A DNA stretch of 64,000 bases. Source: Butyriboletus loyo (lineage: Eukaryota > Basidiomycota > Agaricomycetes > Boletales > Boletaceae). The stretch's first letter is position 1, and each line of letters begins with the position of its first letter. A program made the position numbers and the translations under genes. The notes under the pieces were generated by a model, which worked only from the letters and a program-made list of their open reading frames with translations, searched no databases and was not told the DNA's origin. Positions 33,552-44,385 of the stretch are shown in pieces. The stretch spans positions 1-64,000 of the forward strand of contig JBBPSI010000134.1 of assembly GCA_038093515.1 (NCBI GenBank). The letters run 5' to 3'.

Positions 33552-36443
33552 ATGGAAGCTGCAACGGCATTTGCGCGACAAACGTTTGACTATATCGTCG
33601 TTGGTAGGTGAATCGGGTATCTTTGTGAACGATTGACGAATACACGCATTCGACAAGGGGGTGGAAACACTGGACTGGCGTTGGCCTCGTTGTAGGTACC
33701 AATGTTTTTTTTTCGCCCGGAGAATGCTAAGCGAGCATCCTAGACTTTCTGCCAACCCGCAAGTGCGGGTCGGTGTTATCGAAGCTGGGCTGAGGAAGGA
33801 CGATGAGATGATTCTCTTGCCAGGTAGGTCATACGATGAACCCATGTCTTCGTCAAACTTGAGCATTTGAAGGCATGATTGAGAAGCCATTGAAAAGTCA
33901 GTCTCCAAGCTGCCAGAATTACCCCCTTTCTGATGATATCCAAGACCCCGACTATGATTGGTCGTTCCTCACCAAGCCCCAGGCACTAGCAAAGAACCGC
34001 AGGATCGAGATCCCTCGAGGTAAAGTGCTCGGCGGCTCGTCTGCCTTGAACTACATGGCCTATACGAGGTCAGCCTTTCGCTTCTTTTGATCGAGCTACT
34101 TCCCACAAAGATGAAAATGAACCAGGGGTTCAAGAATAGAGTTCGACGGTCTGTGCCCGACTTATCTCTATATAGTTGATAACTCATACGCGATCACTTT
34201 TCTTATATAGATTGGGAGAAACTGGGAATCACAGGTGAGGAACGTCCGGGAATGGGGGGAATGGCCGCGCCGTGACCGTTTTAGGTTGGGACTGGAACAC
34301 GATTCGAGATGCTGTCAACTCTGCAGAGGCCTGGACACCGCCTTCAGACTATGCAAAGCTGCACAATGCAGATAATGTCGCTTACAACCATGGCAGGTAT
34401 GTGCGGCGACCACTGCGGGAGAAACGCATTGCAACGTGTCTATAGGCATGGGTATGTCAAGACGACAGCGTACAGTTACTACTATGATCTCGTGCAGCCG
34501 TTTTTCAACACGATGAACAAGTTGGGAGTGATGACGAACTATTCGGAAGTACACTGCAATTGCAACTTGACACTGTCTCACATGTACTCATCAAGGCCAG
34601 GCATCAGGTGATCTGATCGGCATCTGGACGTACACCGCCTCGGTCGACCCCCAGACGAACACTCGGAGTTACAGCACTAACGTGAGCAACGACCGGTCAC
34701 TGAGAAAACAAACAGGCTGATTCAACTTGCGCCAGGCGTATTACGATCGTGTCTCCAGTCAACCCAACATCGTCTGTCTCACTGGAGCCTATGCATCCAG
34801 AGTGGTGATGTCGGATCGCAAGGATGGGGTTCTCCGTGCTCTGGCTGTCGAGTTCTATAGCTCTGGTCAGCTCTTCTCTGCGTCCGTGCGCCGCGAAGTG
34901 ATCCTTTCTGCGGGTCAGTCAGTAAACCACATTTCGAGTGTCGTGTAATCATTGTCGCCCACAGGTGCTCTCCAAACACCTCAGCTTCTGGAACTGTCTG
35001 GTGGGTAGATGGATCTCGTAGCGTAAACCACTCTAATAGGGTTTCAGGCATTGGAAATCCAAACGTTCTTCGAAAACTCGGGATACCCCTCAAGATTGAT
35101 CTGCCTGGTGTCGGAGAGAATTTACAGGTAGATGGATGTCACCCCCTGTCGTCGATGATTAACCTTTTGCACAGGAACACTTTGCCGTGACGTTGGGTGC
35201 AGAGCTTTGCAGGCACCACATCACTGCGGACGACTTGTCATCGGAGAGATTTATCCAGGAGCGTCTTCAGGAATACAGGGAGACACGGCGAGGCATGCTC
35301 AGCAGCACGCTCTCTACCCTGGTTTTCATCCCTACTTCGGCGTTCATACCTGCGGATAAGATAAAGTATATGCTTGCATCCTTGGACAGAGCTTTGGGAG
35401 CGCCGGAAATCAAGAACTCGCCGTACAAGCAGTGGTACGATCTGCAAAGAGCCTGGCTCGAAAACGACGGTGTTGCCCAATTAGAGATCATTCTCTTCCC
35501 ATGTACGTCGCCCAAGACACATGTCCTCGTGGTACATCCGAAATGAACCCCCTATGGTTTAGCATACACGCATGTGGGTTGCACAAAGGAGAACGCAAAG
35601 CATTACTCGTTGACTGTCGCCCTTCAACATGCATGGAGTCGCGGAACGGTGAATCGTGACCTCCCCTCGTTTCCCTAAACGGTTTGCTAACACGAGAACC
35701 GATCGCTATGTAGGTCCATGCCACCTCGGCTTCGATCTTTGATCCACCAGAGATCAATCTAGCGACGCTCGATTCACCTGGGGACATTGGTCCGTTTCTC
35801 GTTCTCTCGTCTGTGCTCCCAGTTGAAACACTGATCGACGTCGGACGGGCTATATAGATATGATGATGCTCCTCGAGGCCGTCAAGTATACTTTCAAGGT
35901 CATGCAGACGGGCGCCTTGGGAGATCTCACGGACAAGATTGTCGAGCCTCTCCCGACTTGGTCCGACGATCAGCTTCGGGACTACATCCGATCCATGGTC
36001 AAGAGTAATTTGCACCCGATCGGTAGGTATCCTTCCTTCCCGCCGGGGCTTGAAGTGTGTGCGTGAGAGAGTGCGTGAGAGCTGATACATGTTTGGATGG
36101 ACGTGATAGGTACTGCTTCGATGCTCCCGAGGTCTGCGAACGGCGTGGTGGATGATGAACTCAAGGTTACGCTTGGCGGCTGTCGATGGTCATCGCAACG
36201 GGAAACTCACGTTGTCTTTTTTTTTCTCCAGGTCTATGGGACTGCGAATGTGAGGGTGGTGAGTGTGTTTCACATCGTTGTACCGTCTCGCTGGCGACCA
36301 TATTGACGAGTCGTGTTCAAGGCGGATGCGAGTATCTTTCCCATCGTGAGTGCACGCTCTCGAAACTTGGTCGTCGACGAGCCTTGAATCCGTGTCACTT
36401 GTAGCACCTAGGGACCCACCCTCAAGCGACGCTCTATGGGTAA
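33552..36443 (+). CDS. GMC-family FAD oxidoreductase (aryl-alcohol oxidase-like), 583 aa, 21 exons
   Basis: Twenty-one exons keep phase from 33552 to the TAA at 36441: 33552-33603, 33658-33691, 33744-33823, 33873-33896, 33945-34068, 34126-34148, 34211-34234, 34285-34396, 34446-34548, 34601-34681, 34736-34913, 34965-35000, 35048-35127, 35175-35502, 35563-35648, 35714-35789, 35858-36022, 36110-36165, 36232-36258, 36322-36345, 36405-36443. FAD motif [17 protein letters not shown], then [61 protein letters not shown], and C-terminal [13 protein letters not shown] with [19 protein letters not shown]. The two His (LHPIG, THPQA) match the catalytic pair of aryl-alcohol and glucose oxidases. No signal peptide is visible ([14 protein letters not shown]), so it is probably intracellular, unlike lignin-active relatives. 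Likely oxidises an alcohol with O2 to give H2O2; substrate unknown. Confidence 0.88.
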
Positions 36444-36688
36444 ATTCGTTTACCTCTTTCCCCATCCAATGTCTTACCCGACCACGCACGACAGACTCGC
36501 GCACCGCGCAGCAGACATCATCTCATCCAAACAGAAAGTGCTCGCGAAACTCTAAAGGAGAGAGCACTTGTTTGGATGGAATGTATGCTGGAAAGTACAA
36601 GGTTGGACGTGTTGCGCGATATTGTATACATAGGTGGGGTCATGTACTCCCCAGATGAGATGGGTGGTTTCTATTCCATATCAACTTC

Positions 36689-38653
36689 TTATACGCCGAT
36701 CACGCCCGTCCAAGTGTCGACGAGATCGATGACGCAGTAACCCTTGACGGGGACGTATTGTTTCGTGATCATCTTGATGGTTTCTTGTGCGACCATGCCT
36801 CCGAGGAAGGCTGCGGTATTGGGAAGCTCTGCGGAAGGGGCCCGAGCACTGAATGAAGCAAGGGTCGTGAGATGCGACAACTAGGACGATGTGAGGGGAT
36901 GCTTACAGCTCTCCGATGGCTTCGTCAAGCGCCTCGGGCAGTCGAACGTCATCACCTACGATGCTTTGCACGTGTTGGCGAAGCCGTTCGATGGTTGGAG
37001 GTGACCCTGAACTGTCTCCTTCCAGGGCGAACAAGGCGGACAAGGCAAGGTGCGTGGACACTTCCTTAGGATAGGAGACCAGCGCATCCGCTGCGAATCC
37101 ATCACGCGTTCAAATAGCACGTTCGCGAATCAGCCGATGACACGCACGCACCCAACGTGGCCTTGTCACGATCGAACACACCCCACTGTTTACCTCTAAG
37201 AACCTGCAGCGCATGCGCGTTCTTGACGAATAGGTCAACGAGAGCGTCGTCCACGTGGGCACGGAGATGGCTCTTGAAAGCTTGCTTCTCTTCCTCTGCA
37301 CGTGTCTTGTAGAGTCTTTGAAGATGGATGTAATTGACGGTGTCGGATTTCATGTCGGGAAGGGTGGACGTCAATGGGAGGGTGTGCGTCTCGGATTGAT
37401 CGGTGAATTCCTTGAGCGCTGCGAGGAGATGGAAGAACGGAGCCGGATTCTGACGGAGGGCTTCGGGTGATATAGCGTGATCCTCGAACAGTGTGGCGAT
37501 CTCGGGTGGAACCTGATCATGGTTATGCTCAGGATCGGGGGATGATCAACCGAGGCGCACCTTGGTCTCGGTCCAACATCGGTATGCTTGGGCTTCAGCT
37601 TCGTCAATGTTTTCTTCGTCAGACTTGACTTTCATCGCGAGGATGCACTTTTTGAAATCTTGCCGCTCGGCGTATGTCTTCGGCAAGTTTCCGTCGTGCT
37701 AATGCGGTTGTGTCTGAGGTTCAAAAGTGCATGAAAATAAAAGAAGTGTGGGGATGGACGTACAGATTTCTTCCAGTCTTCCAGGACGCGGGCGAGAATG
37801 ACGATGTATGGGACGTGACCGTGTTCCGTTGGGTCCATTGAGTCAAAGTCGAGAGTTAAGACGTGATCGCGGAGTGCTGGGAATGGCTTGTCGATACGAA
37901 GCGACGGGGCACTTTCGGAATGACTTTCGATGACTAGACGTGCTCAGTTCACTTATCGGAAGCTGCGATCGCGACAATGCATGCTCACTGGTGTGTTCGT
38001 GGAACTGGATGAAGAACCCAGCCAGGAAGCCGGCAGAGCGAACGACCACGAGAGGCGGACAGGAGGGATCGCTCCACAGCAAGGAAGATAGCCTCCCGAG
38101 AAGCACGTTGTCGAGATTGTATGCAATGATGATGGTAAAGGAGGTCAGCCACTCGGGGTTCGTGTCGAGTATGGCAGAGAGCGTTCTGGTATCGGCTACT
38201 CCCTCGACGCTGTCGTTGAGCTCGGCGAGTAATCGAACGGCTTCGACTGCCCTGTTCTTTCCGATGCTGTCGAACCCTTCTAGGAAGAAGTTGTTTCCTG
38301 CGTCGGCATGGGTGACGGTCTCGTGGTCGAGGATGGTGAAGTGGCCGATACCGGGGAGGACGAGATTTTTCAGGATCGAGGTAGATGTAGCACGGCCAGA
38401 GATGACGAGCACACGAGCGGATTCAAGGGCGGTCTGGCCACTGGTTGCCCAGAGGCTGGAGAGGACGGCTAAGGGGGACGTTGAGGTGCAGGTTGGACGG
38501 ACGTACCGTAACTGACGATCATATCGTCTTGTTTTATTATCTGGCTGGGCTCTTGGATGAGCGAGTCAGCGGGAGGAGGAGAGGGAGCGTTGATGGCACG
38601 CACTGTATCGCGGTCGTGGCGGTCTCAATGTCCTGGGAGTCTTGAGAGACCAT
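36689..38653 (-). CDS. ULA1: NEDD8-activating enzyme E1 regulatory subunit, 524 aa, 8 exons
   Basis: Exons 38653-38604, 38551-38507, 38455-37989, 37933-37764, 37698-37561, 37512-37152, 37090-36907 and 36848-36689 are in phase. Landmarks: PDNKTRRYDRQLRLWATSGQ across the first introns, ALESARVLVI, NLVLPGIGHFTILD, AGNNFF, MDPTEHGHVPYIVILAR, AYRCWTE, YIHLQRLYKTRAEEE, SAELPNTAAFLGGMVAQETI and TKQYVPVKGYCVIDL. This is the APP-BP1/ULA1 half of the heterodimer that, with UBA3, adenylates NEDD8/Rub1 for cullin modification. It has an E1-like fold without the catalytic Cys domain, so it works only with UBA3. Acceptors at 38552 (AAG) and 38456 were chosen because only they give the RYDRQLRLW motif. Head-to-head with PSF1, 40 bp between start codons; convergent with the GMC gene. 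Confidence 0.92.
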
Positions 38654-38693
38654 CGTGGTCTTGGTCAAAGAGAAGCTTTTACCACCATCCACC

Positions 38694-39275
38694 ATGGCAG
38701 AGACGCGTCAATACGGTGATCTCGCAACGCAGCTCGTCCTCGAATCCCGTCGCTCGACAGCAAACGACATGCTTCTCAAATACAACGGCGAACTCGTCCG
38801 GTCCATCATCAGAGAACAACGCGAGCTGGACAAGCTCGCCGATACGCCAGAGATCACCCCTGCGTTGCTCATCTACCAGACGGCGATCCTGCGCAACAAG
38901 CGCTGTCTGCTCGCATACCACAAGCACAGGCTCGACCGTCTCCGTGACATGTACTGGGCCGCTGGTGGCGCACTGCCACATCTTCTCATCAATCCCGACA
39001 TTCGTAGCAAACTATCCCCTTATGAAGTCGACTTTCTCCGCGAGTACAGTGCATCGGTGATGGACTACCGTGCTGGCTTTTCAAATGAGCTGGACATCAC
39101 TGCCAGTATAACCCATCCACCAAAGGATCTGCACGTGTTGGTGCGGGTAGTGAGAGATTGCGGGGTGATACAGACCGAGCTGGGGAGCATTGACTTTCAA
39201 AAGGGGCAGAGATTCATGGTCAGACGGGCAGACATCGAACATCTCATTGTGCAGGGCTACCTCGAGCAAGTCTAG
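38694..39275 (+). CDS. PSF1: GINS complex subunit Psf1, 193 aa, single exon
   Basis: An uninterrupted frame, unusual among its intron-rich neighbours. Landmarks of Psf1: YGDLATQLVLESRR, LLKYNGELVRSIIREQREL, LLIYQTAILRNKRCLLAYHK, HRLDRLRDMYWAAGGALPHL, LSPYEVDFLREYSASVMDYR and a C-terminal GSIDFQKGQRFMVRRADIEH. Psf1 is one of four GINS proteins that join MCM2-7 and Cdc45 in the replicative CMG helicase; the small C-terminal domain seen here is needed for CMG assembly. The ATG at 38694 has a CCACCATGG context and starts M-A-E-T-R-Q-Y-G-D; an in-frame ATG at 38655 would overlap the divergent gene's start and was rejected. Confidence 0.94.
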   Translation: MAETRQYGDLATQLVLESRRSTANDMLLKYNGELVRSIIREQRELDKLADTPEITPALLIYQTAILRNKRCLLAYHKHRLDRLRDMYWAAGGALPHLLINPDIRSKLSPYEVDFLREYSASVMDYRAGFSNELDITASITHPPKDLHVLVRVVRDCGVIQTELGSIDFQKGQRFMVRRADIEHLIVQGYLEQV

Positions 39276-39296
39276 CAGTACGTGGTGGTTCGTACG

Positions 39297-39332
39297 GGCG
39301 TTTGTTTGTTTCTAAAGCCTTTGCCAAACAAT
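39297..39332 (+). repeat. copy 1 of a ~36-40 bp dispersed inverted motif (see 45442-45481)
   Basis: GGGCGTTTGTTTGTTT followed by an A-rich junction and AAAGCCTTTGCCAAACAA, lying 68 bp before the start codon of the mitochondrial protein gene. The reverse complement of the same string, with one extra GTTT unit, occurs at 45442-45481. Confidence 0.65.
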
Positions 39333-39399
39333 CCCAAAAGCGGTATCCAGCCTCATTACTGCGCATTGCGCACCGTGATCTCCGTCTACTTCTCAGCTC

Positions 39400-40457
39400 A
39401 TGCAGCCTCTCAAATCGCCAGCCGCGTCGTTTGCATTGCGGAGGAACCTTTCTTTGTTGTCGAAAACCCGTACAGCGACATTCCCTAACACGTTGCACGA
39501 GCACGCCCGACGTCATTCCACCGAACCACCCCTCTTTACCCGCCCTCATGCCGCACCCCACGTTTCATTGTCTAACGGACCCCCGCTCTCCATGTTTACT
39601 CCTAACCATACTGAACCCAACCAACCGGAGGAGATCTCTGACCTAGAGTGGGAGATTCGAACTGGTAGGGTTCGGACTGCACCTCTTCACGAGATGCTCT
39701 GATACGACGCGTAGCCCAATTCTTTGCATGCCCATTCCATGTTGCTTACTGAACATGGCTCACGTGCTCAAGGACGCGCGATCTATATCCTTGAGAAGAC
39801 GCTCCCAGACTTCTTTCAAGTTGGTCTAGTCGCCAACTTCGACCCGACAAGGCCGGATATTATGGACGTTCCCATCTCCGAAGGCAGGGATATTGAGAGC
39901 ATATATAGTCCGACCATTCGCCTGATGTACACTCCGCCTGTTGCCTTGCCACCTCCTTTCTCACGAACACTGTCGCTCGAAGGTGGGTATCTCCGCGGCA
40001 AGAGGTATCAACACCCCTGAATGTTCATCAGGACTTGCTTTATACATGACGTCTTCCGTCTTCATTCGCCACACGATGAAGACGCTCTACTCTGATTTGC
40101 GCGTCGAGATGCGGAAGCTGGTCGTCCACACAGCATCACAAGCGGGTCATCCTCGTAAGCGAGAAAAGAGCGTGTGTGTGGGACTGAGCGTGTACGGGAC
40201 GACCCGTGTCAGTGGTGGGCTCGGGGAGTGGCAAATGTAGGTGGGTGCGACTCTGGGATGGAACGAGACTGACGCGCAGCAGCGATTCGACGTACGGGTT
40301 TTCGCCAGTGAGCGGGATGGTCAACCTGCACACGATTGACTCGATACAGCCGGCACCGCACCAAGCGGCGTATGACGCGCTTTGGGCATCGTTGAGCCAC
40401 GTGTTTGGAATGGAAGGGGACATCCGACCCGGCGAAGTGCGTGCAGATTCGCATTGA
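39400..40457 (+). CDS. conserved fungal mitochondrial protein of unknown function, 285 aa, 4 exons
   Basis: Exons 39400-39664, 39773-39982, 40032-40236 and 40280-40457 are in phase. The first ~45 residues (MQPLKSPAASFALRRNLSLL, SKTRTATFPNTLHEHARRHS) are Arg/Ser-rich without acids, a typical mitochondrial presequence. The body reads ISDLEWEIRTGRAIYILEKT, LPDFFQVGLV, IESIYSPTIRLMYTPP, LPPPFSRTLSLEGLALYMTS, SVFIRHTMKTLYSDLRVEMR and STYGFSPVSGMVNLHTIDSI. The 'one region of drug-free SPxIRL/FxRTLxLEGLxLY' pattern resembles DUF2358/NTF2-like mitochondrial proteins, but I am not sure of the family name. Exon 4 has a tandem CAGCAG acceptor (40277-40282), so two isoforms differing by one residue are possible. 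The shared 36-bp motif lies in its promoter or leader. Confidence 0.72.
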
Positions 40458-40623
40458 TCACGTGGACAGTCCAATGAATATTACATAATTACCTCACTTT
40501 TCGGGTAACCGTTCTGTCATAGATAAACGTAGACTTGCCGCAACCATTCCTTCATCTTTTCCCTTCTCTACTCTCTCCGTCGAGTCCCTCTTTTGTCCGA
40601 GTCCCACTCCTTTGCTAAACATA

Positions 40624-41264
40624 ATGTTCGCCAAAGCACTTGCCATCCTCCTCGCCGTCCCCCTTGTCGTCCAATGCATGTCATTTCTCTGCTTCCCCCG
40701 CGACCCCATGCTTATGTTGTCCTTCCACAGTCGCCTCCGCCCAGGCACAGTGCACTCGCTCCTACACCGTTAAAGAAGGCGATATTTGCGACAGCATCTC
40801 TGCTGCGAACAATGTCTCGACGTGAGTTTTCTCCCCCTTTTCGCACCCACACATTTATCCCCTCTAGTTACCAACTTGCGGTCGTCAATCCAGACATTGA
40901 CGAGGAATGCAATGACCTCGAGTCTGGTGAAGTCCTCTGTCTCGGTTATCCAGGCGAGGACTGTACCCAGACTTATGTCGTAACCAATGGCGATACCTGT
41001 GATGGCGTTGCCTATACTTTTGGCATCAACACCACTATCTTATACACCAACAACCCTCAGCTGGACCAGGAATGCACCAACTTGTACATTGGAGAGGTCA
41101 GTTTTTCGGTCCCATATGTCTTGATTTAACGTGATGTTCACTATAAACAGGTCGTTTGCGTCGCTTCCGCCGCTGAGGTTCCTCCCCTGCCCAGTGGTAC
41201 CATCCCTGGTACAAACATACCCCCCACCGCGACTCCTGCCCTTCCCTACTGCGACGAGATCTGA
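40624..41264 (+). CDS. secreted LysM-domain protein (two LysM), 161 aa, 4 exons
   Basis: Exons 40624-40675, 40731-40821, 40868-41096 and 41151-41264 are in phase. The signal peptide MFAKALAILLAVPLVVQ ends in A-S-A. Two LysM modules follow: CTRSYTVKEGDICDSISAAN with NPDIDEECNDLESGEVLCLG, and CTQTYVVTNGDTCDGVAYTF with NPQLDQECTNLYIGEVVCVA, each with the Cys pattern of fungal-type LysM. A Pro/Thr-rich end (PPLPSGTIPGTNIPPTATPA) follows. Such proteins bind chitin oligomers; in plant-associated fungi some hide chitin from host receptors, in others they protect or remodel the fungal wall. Which applies here cannot be told from sequence. Intron 1 must use a non-GT donor: only T|GCATGT (GC-AG) at 40676 keeps the frame. 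Confidence 0.85.
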
Positions 41265-42585
41265 TCAAGGTCCATCCTGCTTGATGTGTAGTTCGTAAAC
41301 AAGCTTGGATGCCTGTGGGTCAATGCAGGCCGGTCTTGTCGTTTTCCCTCGTTTCGTCGGTCCTTTGTTGTTTTTTAACCCTTGAAAATATCGCCTTGGA
41401 TGGCTTTTCATTTTGTTCTACGGCTGTCCGCGCCGAAATTTCTTGTTACTATACCCAAACATTTTTCACCCTGTCACGGACGGGTCCCACCCATAGCATT
41501 GCATCGTATTGTGGTCGTAATTCTGGTATGTTGCGCTGTGCATACGAGGGAATATATCAATTCATTGGTCCCATGGGCGATGTTTTATTTTTCATCTCAG
41601 TTCGTGTGTGAGACAGGCACTGGATACGAGGTTTCTAGGGCACCCATTGTAATTGCGTGGAAACGAGAACTGACGGAAAAAGATGACAGCTCTGAGAATC
41701 GATCATGTCCGCTCAACATCTATTGCCGCCGACTCAGGCCCCCTGTGACAACAAAATGCGACGACAACCATTACATGAAGTGGGAATGAGTATGCTACTA
41801 TTAGTATTGAGATGCATTACCGTGCACAGATCTGACATGTCATGCAAGGTGTCTAGTGTAACTACTATGACTGCCGAAGTTGTCGTACTTGGGGTCAATG
41901 ATGCGAGCCAATAAGAATCACTCTAAAGCACGAGCTCGTCCAAACGGTGAATTGCACTGTTAATTAACGCTGCGGACTAATAGCATTGCCACGACCACTG
42001 CAGCCTACTAATCTCGGAAAATGATGACCAACTTCTGTATGGTTCCCCTGGCAGATTCAATGCAGCAGATCGTCACCAGCTCTAGTGGCAGAAATGTCAG
42101 TGGGGTCTGGAAATTTAACGACGGGACGTCGATGGTGTACGAGAGCATAACAACTCAGTCTTTCTGTAACCTGAGATTGCTCATCCCGATATCAGAATCT
42201 GGAGTCAACACCGATGGGGTTGCTACGCTGACTGATGTTGGGCGGTGCATGTTCAAATCACCCGATGTTGCTGGAATGAATTTATGCTCTTGTATGCCAT
42301 GTTACTCACTTGTCCGTAAATCTGTCTAGCTGTCTTGTCCGGATCCAATCATCTTTGTGACAATGTGCAGCCACTGCCGCGTGCCAGAACCCCAAAGGAA
42401 GCATCGATCATCGACATCGATCACGGCGCAGCTTTCGAGAGCAACCGTCACAGGTCGAGTAGTAGCACTTTGTGTACGAAAACTGCCACCATCGACTTTG
42501 ACTGAACTCGCCGTTCAGTTCAACTTCCGGGCGCGAAAAACCAAACGGAATCGAACACTAGTCACAGGATTTTTGCCTTACAACC
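41265..42585. other. spacer, no supported gene
   Basis: About 1.3 kb. The first part is the LysM 3' UTR. A 102-codon + strand frame at 42021-42329 (MMTNFCMVPLADSMQQIVTS...) has no signal peptide, splice pattern or family resemblance that I can support, so it is not called. Confidence 0.45.
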
Positions 42586-43853
42586 ATGGACTTCATGAAC
42601 GTCGACGACCCGCTCTATGCAAGGTTATTTGCTCGTGCTCCAATCTATGACCTTGTGTTCTCCTACCTGTCGCCCCGTTCGCTCGTCCGATTCGCTCTGA
42701 CGTGTCGTGCTGTTTACTTGGCCGTGGCCGGGTTCAAAAGACGAGCTTTCAATATCAACCGCCACTTCTCGCGATACTTCAACGCGCCCGTCGCGTTTCG
42801 CTCTCTCCAGGCCAAAACCAATACGCTTGTCTCTGGTTCTAATGCCCTCCAGTTCTTTGACAGAACCTTCTACCTCAACGCTGATCTCGACATCTACACA
42901 CATCCAGGGCATTCGTTCGAGGTTGCCCAGTTTCTCGTAGAAGTCGAAGGCTATCGATTTGTTCCTCGCGAAGAACAGGAGCAAGACTGGAAAGTGGCCA
43001 TAGGGAGCAACTGGGATGGCACTGTGTCGCGGGTGGCGGTAACGAATGCAGGCGATCGGTATCCCTTGGCAGGGATGAATGCGGTTTGGGCTTTCATCAA
43101 AACTGGGATAGACCAACATCCTCTGAAAGTCCAGGTTATTGAAGCGGCCTCGTCTCCATTAGAAATCATCCTCGAATTCCATTCTAGTATGTCGTCCTCG
43201 GTTTCGATGCTCTCCCGTGTCTTGAGCTTTTGTGTCATCCTTAGCGTGTGTCATGAACTTCATTACGTCCGACGCTGCGTATTCTCTCTATCCCATCGCG
43301 ACTTTCGAAGAGCGGAGCTCTCTCGGAATGCCGTCCGCGCGAGATTCCCCGATTCCCATCCAAAAATACGTTCAGCGTGGTTGGCGAATATACTTCTTGC
43401 CCACCCCCTACCAAGTGGCGCATCCAACGAAGCCACCTTTCTTTCTGGACAAAGTGCGATGGGTCAGCGATAGGCATACGTGGGTGTTGCCACTGGATCA
43501 GACCGACGTCAAGGAACGCCCCCCCTTCAGCCCGGCTTCAGCGCCCCTCACGTTTGATCCTGTCCTCATGAACGGGTGGAAGTTGAGGCTTCACAGGGGA
43601 CGGGAACAAAATGGCTATGAATGCCACTCTTATCCGCTGCAGACGACACTCTTTCGATACAATTATGCGATCCCAGACGAGCCGTTGTCGTTTACCATAA
43701 GAAGCTGGGCCCATCAGCAAGGAAAACATAGTCACGAGCAAGTATCCAAAGAGAACTGGGTCTGGTGCGTTTTTCTCTTGCACGATTCATGTTCTGGATT
43801 CGACGCGCTGTAGGTTCGATGCGGACATCCCAGACTTCTTGCCAGGTGCATAA
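42586..43853 (+). CDS. F-box-like protein, 386 aa, 3 exons
   Basis: Exons 42586-43186, 43245-43764 and 43814-43853 are in phase; the last exon gives WFDADIPDFLPGA and the stop. Residues ~15-55 (APIYDLVFSYLSPRSLVRFA, LTCRAVYLAVAGFKR) fit the degenerate F-box of the large agaricomycete F-box families, which would dock Skp1 of an SCF ubiquitin ligase. The rest (SRYFNAPVAFRSLQAKTNTL, VSGSNALQFFDRTFY, DLDIYTHPGHSFEVAQFLVE) matches a type common in Agaricomycetes: a polypeptide with a 'tlvSGS.alqFfdR' segment followed by an unknown substrate-binding region. The partner is unknown; function is inferred only from the F-box. Confidence 0.8.
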
Positions 43854-43991
43854 AATCGTGTCGTGTTGGTTCACGAGTGCTGTCAAGTAGGTACGCTTGG
43901 TACAGTATTCGTCCCTGCAATTAACTGTTCTTCCTGCGCTACAAGTTCCTGGTGCATTTGTGATAATTGAGAGAGGTGACCGACTATCCAG

Positions 43992-44265
43992 GTCTCTATC
44001 AACTTTGCGTATAGCTGAACCGATCGATGATTTGTGCGCCGCGTCGACTGAGATTGGTAACAGACATCTTGATGATGAAGATTCTGGTTGACCAGAACCG
44101 ATGTCTTTTGAGCGTTGACATCTGTCATCCAGGTCATCGTCGCCTTCTTGTATAGCCGAAACGAGTCACCAGATTAATCGATGAGGTGTGCCACGTCGAC
44201 TCTCCTTGATTGGTACTACGCGAGCATCTTGATAATGTACATTTCGATTGATCAAAAAAGAGTTG
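43992..44265 (-). repeat. diverged tandem duplication (~100 bp units), possibly coding on the minus strand
   Basis: Segments at about 43992-44102 and 44151-44265 share blocks in the same order: TATAGCTGAA/TATAGCCGAA, ATCGATGA, GTGTGCCACGTCGACT-like, GATTGGTA, CATCTTGAT and GGTTGACC/GATTGATC, with a 15-nt insertion in the second. On the minus strand both are open and read alike: VNQNLHHQDVCYQSQSTRR and INRNVHYQDARVVPIKESRR. Frame-conserving divergence hints at former or present coding use. No family is recognised; it may be a relic. Confidence 0.45.
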
Positions 44266-44385
44266 AGTTGGTGCCTCTTACACGGAGTGAGCCGACCGCT
44301 TGTAAGTAATAGACGCGATTCAAGCCTTTTCTCTTGGCGGAGGGGTTCGAGCTCGCCAAAATGTATGTAATAGTGGTCTGCCTCG

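Noticed and set aside
33225..33908. 227-codon minus-strand open frame over the start of the GMC gene
   Set aside because: It is antisense to phased GMC exons with clear family motifs; low-complexity translation and no domain.
38507..38551. A first reading of ULA1 in which the RYDRQLRLW motif seemed lost
   Set aside because: That used the wrong acceptors. With acceptors at 38552 and 38456 the frame gives KTRRYDRQLRLWA, so the protein is normal.
42021..42329. 102-codon plus-strand frame (MMTNFCMVPLADSMQQ...)
   Set aside because: No domain, signal peptide, splice structure or neighbour context to support it as a gene.
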